Source: Ornithinimicrobium cerasi (GTDB lineage: Bacteria; Actinomycetota; Actinomycetes; Actinomycetales; Dermatophilaceae). From it: a stretch of DNA of 64,000 bases. This document shows positions 24,990-33,561 of this stretch, in pieces; the stretch's first letter is position 1, and the number at the start of each line of letters is the position of its first letter. Both the position numbers and the translations under genes were made by a program. Under the pieces are notes generated by a model that did not search any database, was not told the origin of the DNA, and worked only from the letters and a program-made list of their open reading frames with translations. Where the stretch lies: the NCBI RefSeq assembly GCF_003702705.1, contig NZ_QZMN01000010.1, positions 62,001 to 126,000 on the forward strand, read 5' to 3'.

Positions 24990-27900
24990 GCGCCGGCGCT
25001 CCTCTCGGGCAGGGCCGTGCCGTCCAGCAGGTCGGAGACGGCTCTGACCAGGGCCACCGGTGGCCGCCAGGAGAACACCCCGCACGGGTGGCCGTCGACC
25101 TCCGGGGTGCCCGGCCCGCACATGCCCCGCACGTAGAGGTAGAGGACACCGCCCAGGTGACGGGCCGGGTCGTAGCCGCGCAGCCGCCAGCGCAGGAAGC
25201 GGTGGGCCACGACCGCGTAGAGCAGGGCCTGGAGGGGGTAGGAGGAGTGGCCCATGGCCTCGACGAGCATCTCGGGGCGGTAGTCGGCCGCGGTCAGCGG
25301 CTGCTCGGGGCGGCCCAGCCAGTTGGTCTTGTAGTCGACGACGAGGTAGCGACCGCTGGTGCGCAGCACGACGTCGACCGATCCGGTGAGGTAGCCGCGC
25401 AGGTCCTGGGCGCCGAGCTCGGGGCTGTGCTCGAGCACGTCGGCCCACGCCCGGACGGGGTCGCCGCTCGGCAGGTGGGCCCGCAGCAGGGGGGCGAGAT
25501 CGCCGAGCACGGCGGCGGGGGAGGCGTCGCGCCGGCGCAGGTCGCCGCCACCGAGCGGCAGCTCGAAGTCGAGCTCGCACAACCGGTCACCCTGCCCGAT
25601 CTGGCGGAGGGTGGCTCCGCCGGCGAGCGGACCCAGGGAGGTGTCGCACACGGCGACGAGGGCGTCCGCGAGGACGTCCGGGTCGAGGTCGACGGGCCAC
25701 TGCAGGCGCTGCTCCGCGACGTGCTGCAGCAGCTCGGTGCGCAGGTCCGGCGCCTGCGGGTCGGCGTGCTCCAGGATGGCGTGCACCAGCGACCCGAAGG
25801 TGGCTCCGACCGGCAGGTCCGCCATCGGCGAGGGCACGTCGGCACCGGGCACCGGCACCTCCAGCCCGGGCAGGGACGGGGTGAGGTCGAGGACGGGGTC
25901 GGGAGTCTCCGGCTCGTCCTCCCGCGGGGTCACCTCCGGCTCGCTGCCCACCCCACCCGTCAGCTCGAGGCCGGAGGCGTCGCGCGGGGTGGTCAGCGCG
26001 GTGTAGGAGGTGCGCCGCCAGCCGTGGTCGATCCGGCGGGTCCACCGTGCCAGCTCGAGGTCGGGCCGGGGCGGGACGGGCACCGGCGGGACCGCCGCGG
26101 CGGGGTCGGCGCGCTCGAGGACGAAGGCGCCCGCCCCGGCCCAGCGCTGCAGCACCTCGGTGGCCTCGGCGTCGCGGGTCGGCACCTTCACGACGTCGGG
26201 CACCTGCCCCTGGCCGGGCGGGCGCCCGAACAGCACCCGGTGCAGCGGCGAGCTGGCCGCGTTGGTCACCGGCGCCCACCACGTGACGACCTGGGACTGC
26301 GCCCGGGTGAGGGCGACGTAGAGGAGCCGGAGCGACTCCCCGGCGTCCTCGTCCTTGTGCGCCCGCACCGACGCGTCCCAGCCGGGGTTGCCCCGGGCGC
26401 CGCCGACGTCGAGGCAGCGGGTGCGCTCCGGCCCCGGCTCGTGGAAGAGCGGGATGTCGGGGCTGTCGCTGGTCCACCGGTCGGTGAGGGTCGGCAGGTA
26501 GACGACGGGGAACTGCAGGCCCTTGCTGCCGTGGATCGTCATCAGCTGCACGGCGGCGGCGTCGCTGTCCAGCCGTCGGGTCCGCGCGCCGGCCGACTGC
26601 GCGGCGTCCTCGGCCATCCCGGCGCGCAGCCACTCCAGCAGGGCGACGAGCCCCAGCTGGTGGCGGTGCGAGACCTCGTGCAGCAGCTGGGCGACGTGCC
26701 GCAGGTCGGTGAGGACGCGCTCCCCGCTGACCCGGCCCAGGACGCGCGCCGGCAGGCCCTCGACGACGAGGACCTCGAGCACGGCGGCGAGGCCCTGCCG
26801 CGCGTAGACCGCAGCCAGGTCGCGGCAGCGCCCGGCCAGCTCGTCGTCGAGGGGGGCCCCGCCCGCGGCGAGGGCGTGCACGTCATACCCGAGGAGGTCG
26901 GTGAGGGCCGCGGCACGGGTGAGGAGGGAGCGGTGCGGCGCGACCATCGCCTCGAGCAGGGTCAGCCAGTCCTGGGCGGCCCGCCCGTGGAGCACGGTGG
27001 AACCTCCCGTGCTGACGGCGGGGATGCCGAGGGCGTGCAGCTCGCGCTGCGCGAGGGCGAGGTCCTTGCCCTTGTGGGCGATGACCGCGACGTCGCGCGC
27101 CTGCACGGGCCGCCCGTCGAACGTCGCGTCCGAGGCGAGCAGGGACGCGACGTCCTGGGCGAGGTCGCGCGCGATGAACGGGCGCACCGTCGGCATCCGC
27201 CGGTCACCGCCGAGGTGCTCCTTGAGCAGGACCTGCCGCAGCCGGACCGGCGCGGGCGTCCCGCCCTCGGGGGTATGCGGTGCGCCCGCCAGTCGCGAGC
27301 CGGACAGGCGTGCGCTGACCCGGTGCACGGTGATCTTCTCGTCCCCGAGCTCCGCGCCGCCGAGCAGGACGCCGAGAGCGCCGACCACGCCCGCGTCGGA
27401 CCGGAAGTTGTGGGGGAGCGTGCAGCTCGCCCCCGCGGTGGCCGCGGCCGTGAGGTAGGTGACGACGTCGCCGCCGCGGAAGGCGTAGATCGCCTGCTTG
27501 GGGTCCCCGATCAGCACCATCGCGAGCGCCTGCCCGGTGAAGGCCCGGTCGAGGACCTTCCACTGGACGGGGTCGGTGTCCTGGAACTCGTCGACGAGAA
27601 CGACCTTCCAGCGCTGCCGCATCCGCTGGCGGGCGGGGGAGTCCTCCTCCTCCAGGGCGTCGGCGAGCTGGGTGAGCAGGTCGTTGTAGTGCATGACCTG
27701 CAGCCGGCGCTTCCGCACGTCCAGCTCGGCACGGACCGCGCCGGCGAAGCGCACCCGACGGTCGGCGGGGCTGCCGCGCTCCGCGCTGGTCGGGCGCAGC
27801 TCGGCGTGCACGTCGTCGACGACGGTGCGGGCGATCCGCAGCGCCTCGGACCGGTCGAACAGCGGCACCTTTTCGTCCCGGAGGAAGCCGCGCAGGTAGA

Positions 27901-28414
27901 TGTCGTCCACGACGTCGACCAGCAGGTCGTCGAGGTCCTCGACGAGGGTCGCGCCGGCGTCGGCGGTGCCGGCGACCCCGAGGCTGCGCAGCACCTGCTG
28001 GCAGAACTGGTGCGTGGTGGCGATGGTGGCGGCGTCGAAGTGGGTCAGCGCGGCGCGCAGCCGCGCCCGCCGTGCCCGCAGCTCCGCCTGGTCGGCGTCG
28101 AGGAGGAGGCTGACCAGCTCGTCCCGCGTCTCCTCCGGCGGGGGGGAGGAGAGGGCGTGCTCGGCCGCGACGAGCTGCTCCCGCACCCGGGCCCGCAGCT
28201 CCTGGCTGGCGGCGCGGCCGAAGGTCACGACGAGCATCTCGGGCAGCGCGACGACGCCCTCGGCGACGAACCGCGTCACGAGCGCGGCGATCGTCCAGGT
28301 CTTGCCGGTCCCGGCGCTCGCCTCGAGCAGGACCGTGCCGCGGGGGAGGTCGTCGCGGATGGAGAAGGAGGTCCGGCCGGTGGCGCGGTCGAGGGGGAAG
28401 GGGAGGATCGTCAT
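24986..28414 (-). CDS. recB: Exodeoxyribonuclease V beta subunit (RecB helicase-nuclease)
   Basis: A 1142-residue UvrD-like 3'-5' helicase fused to the RecB nuclease domain. Walker A is EASAGTGKT (31-39), motif II VLVDEFQDTDPVQW (about 275), motif IV/V IHGSKGLQFPVVYLP, motif VI YVALTRAQ. The C-terminal nuclease motif VDYKTNWLG (about 1025), with the upstream histidine (SLVHAILEHAD), gives a complete active site. The ATG start overlaps the recC stop and the stop overlaps the recD start. A low-complexity acidic/proline linker lies between helicase and nuclease parts. Confidence 0.96.
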   Translation of the reverse strand: MTILPFPLDRATGRTSFSIRDDLPRGTVLLEASAGTGKTWTIAALVTRFVAEGVVALPEMLVVTFGRAASQELRARVREQLVAAEHALSSPPPEETRDELVSLLLDADQAELRARRARLRAALTHFDAATIATTHQFCQQVLRSLGVAGTADAGATLVEDLDDLLVDVVDDIYLRGFLRDEKVPLFDRSEALRIARTVVDDVHAELRPTSAERGSPADRRVRFAGAVRAELDVRKRRLQVMHYNDLLTQLADALEEEDSPARQRMRQRWKVVLVDEFQDTDPVQWKVLDRAFTGQALAMVLIGDPKQAIYAFRGGDVVTYLTAAATAGASCTLPHNFRSDAGVVGALGVLLGGAELGDEKITVHRVSARLSGSRLAGAPHTPEGGTPAPVRLRQVLLKEHLGGDRRMPTVRPFIARDLAQDVASLLASDATFDGRPVQARDVAVIAHKGKDLALAQRELHALGIPAVSTGGSTVLHGRAAQDWLTLLEAMVAPHRSLLTRAAALTDLLGYDVHALAAGGAPLDDELAGRCRDLAAVYARQGLAAVLEVLVVEGLPARVLGRVSGERVLTDLRHVAQLLHEVSHRHQLGLVALLEWLRAGMAEDAAQSAGARTRRLDSDAAAVQLMTIHGSKGLQFPVVYLPTLTDRWTSDSPDIPLFHEPGPERTRCLDVGGARGNPGWDASVRAHKDEDAGESLRLLYVALTRAQSQVVTWWAPVTNAASSPLHRVLFGRPPGQGQVPDVVKVPTRDAEATEVLQRWAGAGAFVLERADPAAAVPPVPVPPRPDLELARWTRRIDHGWRRTSYTALTTPRDASGLELTGGVGSEPEVTPREDEPETPDPVLDLTPSLPGLEVPVPGADVPSPMADLPVGATFGSLVHAILEHADPQAPDLRTELLQHVAEQRLQWPVDLDPDVLADALVAVCDTSLGPLAGGATLRQIGQGDRLCELDFELPLGGGDLRRRDASPAAVLGDLAPLLRAHLPSGDPVRAWADVLEHSPELGAQDLRGYLTGSVDVVLRTSGRYLVVDYKTNWLGRPEQPLTAADYRPEMLVEAMGHSSYPLQALLYAVVAHRFLRWRLRGYDPARHLGGVLYLYVRGMCGPGTPEVDGHPCGVFSWRPPVALVRAVSDLLDGTALPERSAGA

Positions 28415-31400
28415 ACCCGCTCCAGCCGCTCCGCACCCGGTGCCAGGACCGGCCCCCAGACCCGCAGCGCGAGCTGCCCGAGGCGGGACTCGACCCCGGG
28501 CGTCCACCGCTCGTCGTCCCTGGGGGTGCCCAGCAGGTCGTTCAGCGGCACCGCGCCCCCGTGGACGTAGCTCCAGCTGGGGTCGTCCTGCTCCTTGGGG
28601 AACGCCTTCTCGAAGGTGTCGCTGGTCTGCCACTCGCGGTTGGCGTCCAGGGTGGCGGCCGGCGCGTCGGCCGGGCCGGACAGGTAGCTCTGCGCCCAGC
28701 GGAGGGAGGTCTGCAGCGGGAGCGGGAGCGGCTCGCGGAGCCCGCGATCGCGCAGGTCGACGAGCTGGTCCAGCAGCTCCAGCGCCCGGTCCGGGTCGTG
28801 GGGGCCGTGGGTGACGTGCACGTAACCGGGAGCGCGACCCCAGCGGTAGCGCCCGAGGACGTGGCTCGCGGCCTGCGGCCCGAGGGTGGCCGAGAGGGCG
28901 AGCGAGGTGATCCAGGACCGCAGGCGCTGCTTGGCCTTCACCGAGGAGTAGGTGAGCGTGAGGGCGCGCTCGCCGACCACGCCGGCGACGGTGCCGGTCA
29001 GCCGGCGCCCGCCGGGCAGGACGAGGTCGACGTCGACGACCTCCCTCGGCAGCTCGGTGCCGAGCCCGCCCTGGCCGGTGATGCTCCAGGCCGCCTCGCA
29101 CAGCGCCTTCACGTCGGTCGCGACCTGCTGGAGGGTCCGGGTGCCGAGCTCGCCGGGCGGCAGCTCGCCCCGCCAGTGCTCCGCGTCGAAGGTGCCCACG
29201 GGGTCGCGTCCGGAGAGCACGGCGGCGAGCACGCGATCGCCGATCGCCCAGGTCTGCAGCCCGTCGAGCTCGATCGGGATGCCCTCCCCCCGCACCTCGG
29301 CGACCTCGGGCAGGAGCAGCCCGAGCCTGTTGCGGAGGTAGGCACGGGCCGGGTTGTCGAAGAAGCGCAGCAGCTCTCCGAGGTCGACGTCGGCCCCGGG
29401 GCCGCCCGGCGGGTCGAGCACCTGGGAGGCGAGCACCGACTGGGTCTCGCGCTCGTCGATCGCCTCGCGCCCGCCGGCCAGCGCGGCCGGGTCGTAGCTG
29501 AACGGGCGATCCTGCGGCAGCAGGGGAGCGCGGTCGTCGGTGGCGGCGCCCAGGTTGCGGGCGTCGAAGGGCTGCAGCGGGTGGCAGGTCAGCACCCGCT
29601 CCACCCCCTCGCCCGTCGCCGTGCCGTTGACGGCGTCGACCAGCTCGCCCAGCGGCACGGCGGGCGGCCGCTCACGGCCCGTGTGCTCGTCGAAGCCGGT
29701 GTAGGTGATGACCAGCGTGTCGCCGGCCGACATCAGGGCGTCGAGGAGGAGCTGGCGGTCCTCGCTGCGCAGGTCGCGCTCCCCGGTGACCGGTCGACGG
29801 GCCAGGGCGTCGTCGCCGTCGGGTGTCGTGGAGCGGGGGAAGTCACCGTCGTCGAGCCCGACGAGGCAGACGACCCGGTGGGGCACCGAGCGCATGGGGA
29901 CCATCGTGCAGACGGTCAGGGTGCCGGTGCGGAAGTTCGAGCGGGTGGCCCGGCCGCTCGCCTGCTCCGACAGGAGCGCGTGGACGTCCGGGAGGGTCAG
30001 GGACGACCCGCCCCCACCGGCGCCGATACGCGCCAGCTCGGTCTCCAGCTGGGTCAGCTGCCAGGCGTCGCGGTAGGACACGTCGGCCAGGCCGAGCACC
30101 CCCTGGTGCAGGGCGGTGACCCATTGCTCCACGCCGTCGGCCGACTGCAGCCGCCGCAGGGTCACGCCCAGCCGGTCGACCAGCTCGGCCATCCGTCCGG
30201 CGAGGTCGAGGTCACCGCTGTCCAGGTCGTCGAGCGCGAGGGTGGTGCCGAGGTGGTCGGTGTCCCGTCCGTCCACCGCTGCGCCGACCAGGATGCGGTC
30301 CAGTCCGGCCCGCCAGGTGTTCTGGGTCAGGTGCGGCAGCTGGTAGGCCGCGCGGTGCTCCTCGTCGAGCCCCCACCGCACCGCGACACCCTCCGCCCAG
30401 TCGCCGAGGCGCTCGAGCGCGTCGTCGTCCAGCCCGAACCGGTGACGGACGGGACCGCTGCGGGCCAGGTCCAGCACCTCGCTCGCCGTGAGCCGGCCGC
30501 CGGCCAGCGTGAGCAGGCGCAGCGCGAGGGCGAGCAGCGGGTTGGTCCGGAGCGGGGCCCGGTCGGCCAGCCGCACCCGCAGCCCGTGGGCCGGGTGCGC
30601 CTCCGCGGGGCCGACGACCTCCCCGAGGCCGAAGCCCGCGTGGACCAGGGGGGTGTAGGCGTCGATGTCGGGGCACATCACGAGGATGTCGCGGGGCTCG
30701 AGGGTCGGGTCGTGCTCGAGGAGGTCGGCGAGGACGTCGCGGAGCACCTCGACCTGCCGGGCCCGGCCGTGGCAGGCTCGCACCTGGACGCTGCGGTCGT
30801 CCGCCCCGACCACCCGCGTGCCGCGCTCGGCCTGGTCCGGGACGTGGTCCTGGGCCAGGTCGGACTGGAGCAGCCCCAGCAGCGTCGGGGCGACGGTCCG
30901 CCCGGTGGGGCCGTGGTGCTCGTCCACGCCGCCCGCGAGCGCCAGCGTGCGCTGCAGCTCGCGGGCGTCGCGGCCCAGGCTGGCCAGCAGCGGGTGCCGG
31001 ACGAGCGCCCCCGAGCGGTCCTCGTCCCGCGGCACCGGCCCGGCGGTGGCCGCCCCGGCGAGGGCGTCCCAGGCACCGGGGGAGGCCTGCGGGAGCCAGA
31101 GGTGGACGTCGAGGTGCTCACCGAGCGCTGCCAGGACCTCCACCTCGCTCCGGGCGACCCGGGTGTGGCCGAACAGGGACAGCCGGCCGGGCAGGACGAG
31201 GTCCCGACCGAGCCTGAGACCCTCCGCGCTGCGTCCCCGCAGGTCTGCGACGACGCGAGCCTGCCGGACGTCGGGCGGCTCCCCGTCCACCTCGGCGAGG
31301 ACCCGGCGCCACAGCTCCGGCTGCCAGGCGAGGTCGTCGGCGACCCGCCCGCCGAGCCCGTCACCGGAGCCGCCCTCGCGCCAGTCCGTCAGCAGGTCGG

Positions 31401-31857
31401 GACGCTGGGCCGCGTAGTCGGCGAAGAGGCCGGCCAGCCGACGGGCGAGGGCGTAGCGACGGCCTCGCCGCAGCTCGGCCTCGGTGCCGGACGCGCCATA
31501 CCCGAGGTGGATGGAGAGCGTCCTCGCCCAGGGCTCGCCGAGGCTCGCGTCGAGCGCGCGCAGCACCGACCAGGCGAGCTGGCCGGGGTGCCACGGGTCG
31601 TCGCGCCCGATCCCCAGCACGAGCGCCACGAGGGAGTGCGGGTTGAGGAAGCGCACCCCCGCGCACACCCCGTCGGACCCCTCCGGACCGGTGCCGAGCC
31701 GGTGCGAGAGACGCTGCGCCAGCCAGCGCTCGACGCCCTTGGCGGGCACCGCGACGACCTCCTCGGCGAACGGGTCCGGCAGCGGCTCCACAAGGAGCTC
31801 GGCCAGCCCGTCGGCGAGCACGTCGGTGCTCTGCGCTCGGTGCACGTACAAGGTCAC
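28411..31857 (-). CDS. recC: Exodeoxyribonuclease V gamma subunit (RecC)
   Basis: A 1148-residue RecC, the Chi-scanning, catalytically inactive member of RecBCD. It begins MTLYVHRAQSTDVLADGLAE and contains the typical VPAKGVERWLAQRLSHRLG, LSLFGHTRVARSEVEVL, ILVMCPDIDAYTPLV and CLVGLDDGDFPRS segments in normal order. The start is GTG at 31857; no better start is seen. It heads an operon with recB and recD joined by ATGA overlaps. No obvious SOS box was found upstream. Many actinobacteria rely on AdnAB, so presence of full RecBCD is informative about lineage. Confidence 0.95.
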   Translation of the reverse strand: MTLYVHRAQSTDVLADGLAELLVEPLPDPFAEEVVAVPAKGVERWLAQRLSHRLGTGPEGSDGVCAGVRFLNPHSLVALVLGIGRDDPWHPGQLAWSVLRALDASLGEPWARTLSIHLGYGASGTEAELRRGRRYALARRLAGLFADYAAQRPDLLTDWREGGSGDGLGGRVADDLAWQPELWRRVLAEVDGEPPDVRQARVVADLRGRSAEGLRLGRDLVLPGRLSLFGHTRVARSEVEVLAALGEHLDVHLWLPQASPGAWDALAGAATAGPVPRDEDRSGALVRHPLLASLGRDARELQRTLALAGGVDEHHGPTGRTVAPTLLGLLQSDLAQDHVPDQAERGTRVVGADDRSVQVRACHGRARQVEVLRDVLADLLEHDPTLEPRDILVMCPDIDAYTPLVHAGFGLGEVVGPAEAHPAHGLRVRLADRAPLRTNPLLALALRLLTLAGGRLTASEVLDLARSGPVRHRFGLDDDALERLGDWAEGVAVRWGLDEEHRAAYQLPHLTQNTWRAGLDRILVGAAVDGRDTDHLGTTLALDDLDSGDLDLAGRMAELVDRLGVTLRRLQSADGVEQWVTALHQGVLGLADVSYRDAWQLTQLETELARIGAGGGGSSLTLPDVHALLSEQASGRATRSNFRTGTLTVCTMVPMRSVPHRVVCLVGLDDGDFPRSTTPDGDDALARRPVTGERDLRSEDRQLLLDALMSAGDTLVITYTGFDEHTGRERPPAVPLGELVDAVNGTATGEGVERVLTCHPLQPFDARNLGAATDDRAPLLPQDRPFSYDPAALAGGREAIDERETQSVLASQVLDPPGGPGADVDLGELLRFFDNPARAYLRNRLGLLLPEVAEVRGEGIPIELDGLQTWAIGDRVLAAVLSGRDPVGTFDAEHWRGELPPGELGTRTLQQVATDVKALCEAAWSITGQGGLGTELPREVVDVDLVLPGGRRLTGTVAGVVGERALTLTYSSVKAKQRLRSWITSLALSATLGPQAASHVLGRYRWGRAPGYVHVTHGPHDPDRALELLDQLVDLRDRGLREPLPLPLQTSLRWAQSYLSGPADAPAATLDANREWQTSDTFEKAFPKEQDDPSWSYVHGGAVPLNDLLGTPRDDERWTPGVESRLGQLALRVWGPVLAPGAERLERV

Positions 31858-32040
31858 GTCCGCGACCCTAGCCGCGTGTGCCGACAGACCGATAGCAGGT
31901 CGTTGGGACTCGCGCTATGGGTAGAAGTACCCACCACCCCCACGTCCGTCGGGGTCTTCCGCGATGCTCCTTTCCAGCAGCACCCCGGTGCCTGGGTCCG
32001 CTCTCGTCGGGCCGCCGGGGTGGGACGGAGGGCAGCCGAG
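31858..32040. other. Divergent intergenic region recC / membrane protein
   Basis: These 183 bases serve as promoter region for recC (minus) and the membrane protein gene (plus). A small perfect inverted repeat GGGTA-GAAG-TACCC lies at 31919-31932. A ribosome binding site (GGAGGG) is seen about 32028-32033. No coding frame is credible. Confidence 0.5.
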
Positions 32041-33021
32041 ATGGACGAGGTCGACCGCGCCAGGATCGAGAAGGACACCTATCGCTACGTCCGGTGGATG
32101 ATGATCGTGCTCCCCGGCCTGCTGCTGGGGGTGACGCTCGTGATCGCACGGGTGCAGGGTGAGCTGGAGACGTCGATCAGCGCCTACTACGGGGGTCCCG
32201 TCCGTGACATCCTCGTCGGCACACTGATCGCCACCGCCGCCTGCCTGGTCGCCTACCAGGGTGTCGGCCTGCTGGAGGACTACGCGCTCAACGGTGCCGG
32301 CTTCTACGCCGTCTTCGTCGCGCTGGTGCCGACCGGGTTCGCGGACATCATGGCCGACCTGCGGGCGCAGCCCACGGCAGACGGCATGACCGCCACCGAC
32401 TACGGGCAGTTCCTCAGGGTGGCGCTGACCGGTGTCGTGCTGCTGTGCCTCGTGCTGTTCGTCCGAGAGCTGGTCTCTGGCCGGATCGCCGAGCTCGTCA
32501 GGGCCAGGACGGACACGGTGTCCAAGAGCCTCACGCGGGTCTTCGTCGGCCTGACCTCGGTGGTCCTCATGTGGTTCCTGGCGCTCGCGATGCTGCAGCT
32601 GTGGCGAGGGCCGGCCGACCAGATCACGATGGAAGGGGTCCGGCTGATGGGGTGGCAGGTCTCGATCCACTTCCTCGCGGCGGTCTTCCTCATCGTCTCC
32701 CTGACGGTGGCCGTCCTGACCAACACCTGGCCCTTCTTCGCCTGGGACCGCTCCCTCTGGCGTTCCGGTCGTGGGGCCTACCTGGTGATCGTGGCACTCA
32801 TGACGGTCGGCCTCCTGATCCCCTGGGGTGTGTCCCGGGCCTTCGCCCCGGACCACCTCGTCATCCTGCTGGAGTGGTGGGAGCTCGCGATGTTCATCGG
32901 CTTCTGGATCATGGAGACCGTCCGCCTCGGTCGTCGGACACTGGCCCCCGCCACCCCGGGACCGCTGCAGGAACCGCAGCGCGACCCGGTCCCGCAGGAC
33001 GCCCCAGCCTCCTCGCTGTAG
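32041..33021 (+). CDS. Multi-pass membrane protein of unknown function
   Basis: A 326-residue protein with about eight hydrophobic segments (for example WMMIVLPGLLLGVTLVIA, ILVGTLIATAACLVAY, FYAVFVALVPTGFA, VVLLCLVLFV, VVLMWFLALAML, HFLAAVFLIVSLTVAVL, YLVIVALMTVGLLIPWG and a final segment around LAMFIGFWIM). The short motif SISAYYGGPVRDILVG after helix 1 is shared with a widespread uncharacterised bacterial family. Start ATG 32041 has GGAGGG eight bases upstream. It stands alone between recC and a convergent YbaK-like gene. I do not recognise a function. Confidence 0.7.
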   Translation: MDEVDRARIEKDTYRYVRWMMIVLPGLLLGVTLVIARVQGELETSISAYYGGPVRDILVGTLIATAACLVAYQGVGLLEDYALNGAGFYAVFVALVPTGFADIMADLRAQPTADGMTATDYGQFLRVALTGVVLLCLVLFVRELVSGRIAELVRARTDTVSKSLTRVFVGLTSVVLMWFLALAMLQLWRGPADQITMEGVRLMGWQVSIHFLAAVFLIVSLTVAVLTNTWPFFAWDRSLWRSGRGAYLVIVALMTVGLLIPWGVSRAFAPDHLVILLEWWELAMFIGFWIMETVRLGRRTLAPATPGPLQEPQRDPVPQDAPASSL

Positions 33022-33031
33022 CTGACCACAC

Positions 33032-33496
33032 TCAGCGCACCCGGGCCGGCGTGCCGCCGGTGAGACTCACCAGCTCCTCGAAGGTCAGCGCCATGACGGT
33101 GTCCGGCGTGCCTCCGGCTGCCCACACCTCGACGAACGCCCCCAGGTCGGTGTCGACGAGGGCCCGCAACCGGCTCGGGTGACCGGTCGGCGCGACCCCG
33201 CCGATCGCCATACCAGTGGCTGTGCGGACGAAGGCCGCGCTCGCCCGCTCGACCCGCTCCGCGCCCACGGTGCGGGCGACGAGGTCGGTGTCCACGCGCG
33301 CGGCCCCGCTGGCCATCACGAGCAGCGGTTCGCCGTCGGCGTCGAAGACAAGGCTGTTAGCGATCGCACCGACGTCGCAGCCGATCTGCGCCGCGGCCAG
33401 CGCCGCGGTCCGGGCGTGCTCGTCGAGCCAGACCATGCGCGGGGTGATGCCGGCGGCCTCGACCGCAGCGAGGACCGTCCGGTTGGTAGCGTGCAT
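33032..33496 (-). CDS. YbaK-like deacylase-fold protein lacking the usual lysine
   Basis: A 154-residue YbaK/EbsC-superfamily protein. The fold-defining sequence runs AAAQIGCDVGAIANSLVF (about residues 33-50), DADGEPLLVMASGAARVD, TGMAIGGVAPTGHP and VMALTFEELVSLTGG. At the position where active deacylases have lysine (IAKSL / VVKT) this protein has asparagine (IANSLVF). The start is placed at ATG 33496 rather than the upstream codon at 33595 because the extra 33 residues look unlike protein. It may have a different reaction or bind tRNA without hydrolysis. It is convergent with the membrane protein gene and divergent from the protease gene. Confidence 0.78.
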   Translation of the reverse strand: MHATNRTVLAAVEAAGITPRMVWLDEHARTAALAAAQIGCDVGAIANSLVFDADGEPLLVMASGAARVDTDLVARTVGAERVERASAAFVRTATGMAIGGVAPTGHPSRLRALVDTDLGAFVEVWAAGGTPDTVMALTFEELVSLTGGTPARVR

Positions 33497-33561
33497 GCGA
33501 CGAGTCTGCACGACGCCGGGCGAGGGGCCCGGGACCTGGCTCGCGGCAGGAGGGACCGGGG

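Noticed and set aside
25088-28570. A 1160-codon open frame on the plus strand
   Set aside because: It is antisense to recB, is extremely Arg/Gly/Val-biased and shows no domain; in such GC-rich DNA long antisense frames arise from codon bias.
28561-32040. Long plus-strand frame running into the membrane protein gene
   Set aside because: The part before 32041 is antisense to recC and low in protein character; only the section from ATG 32041, with its ribosome binding site, is a gene.
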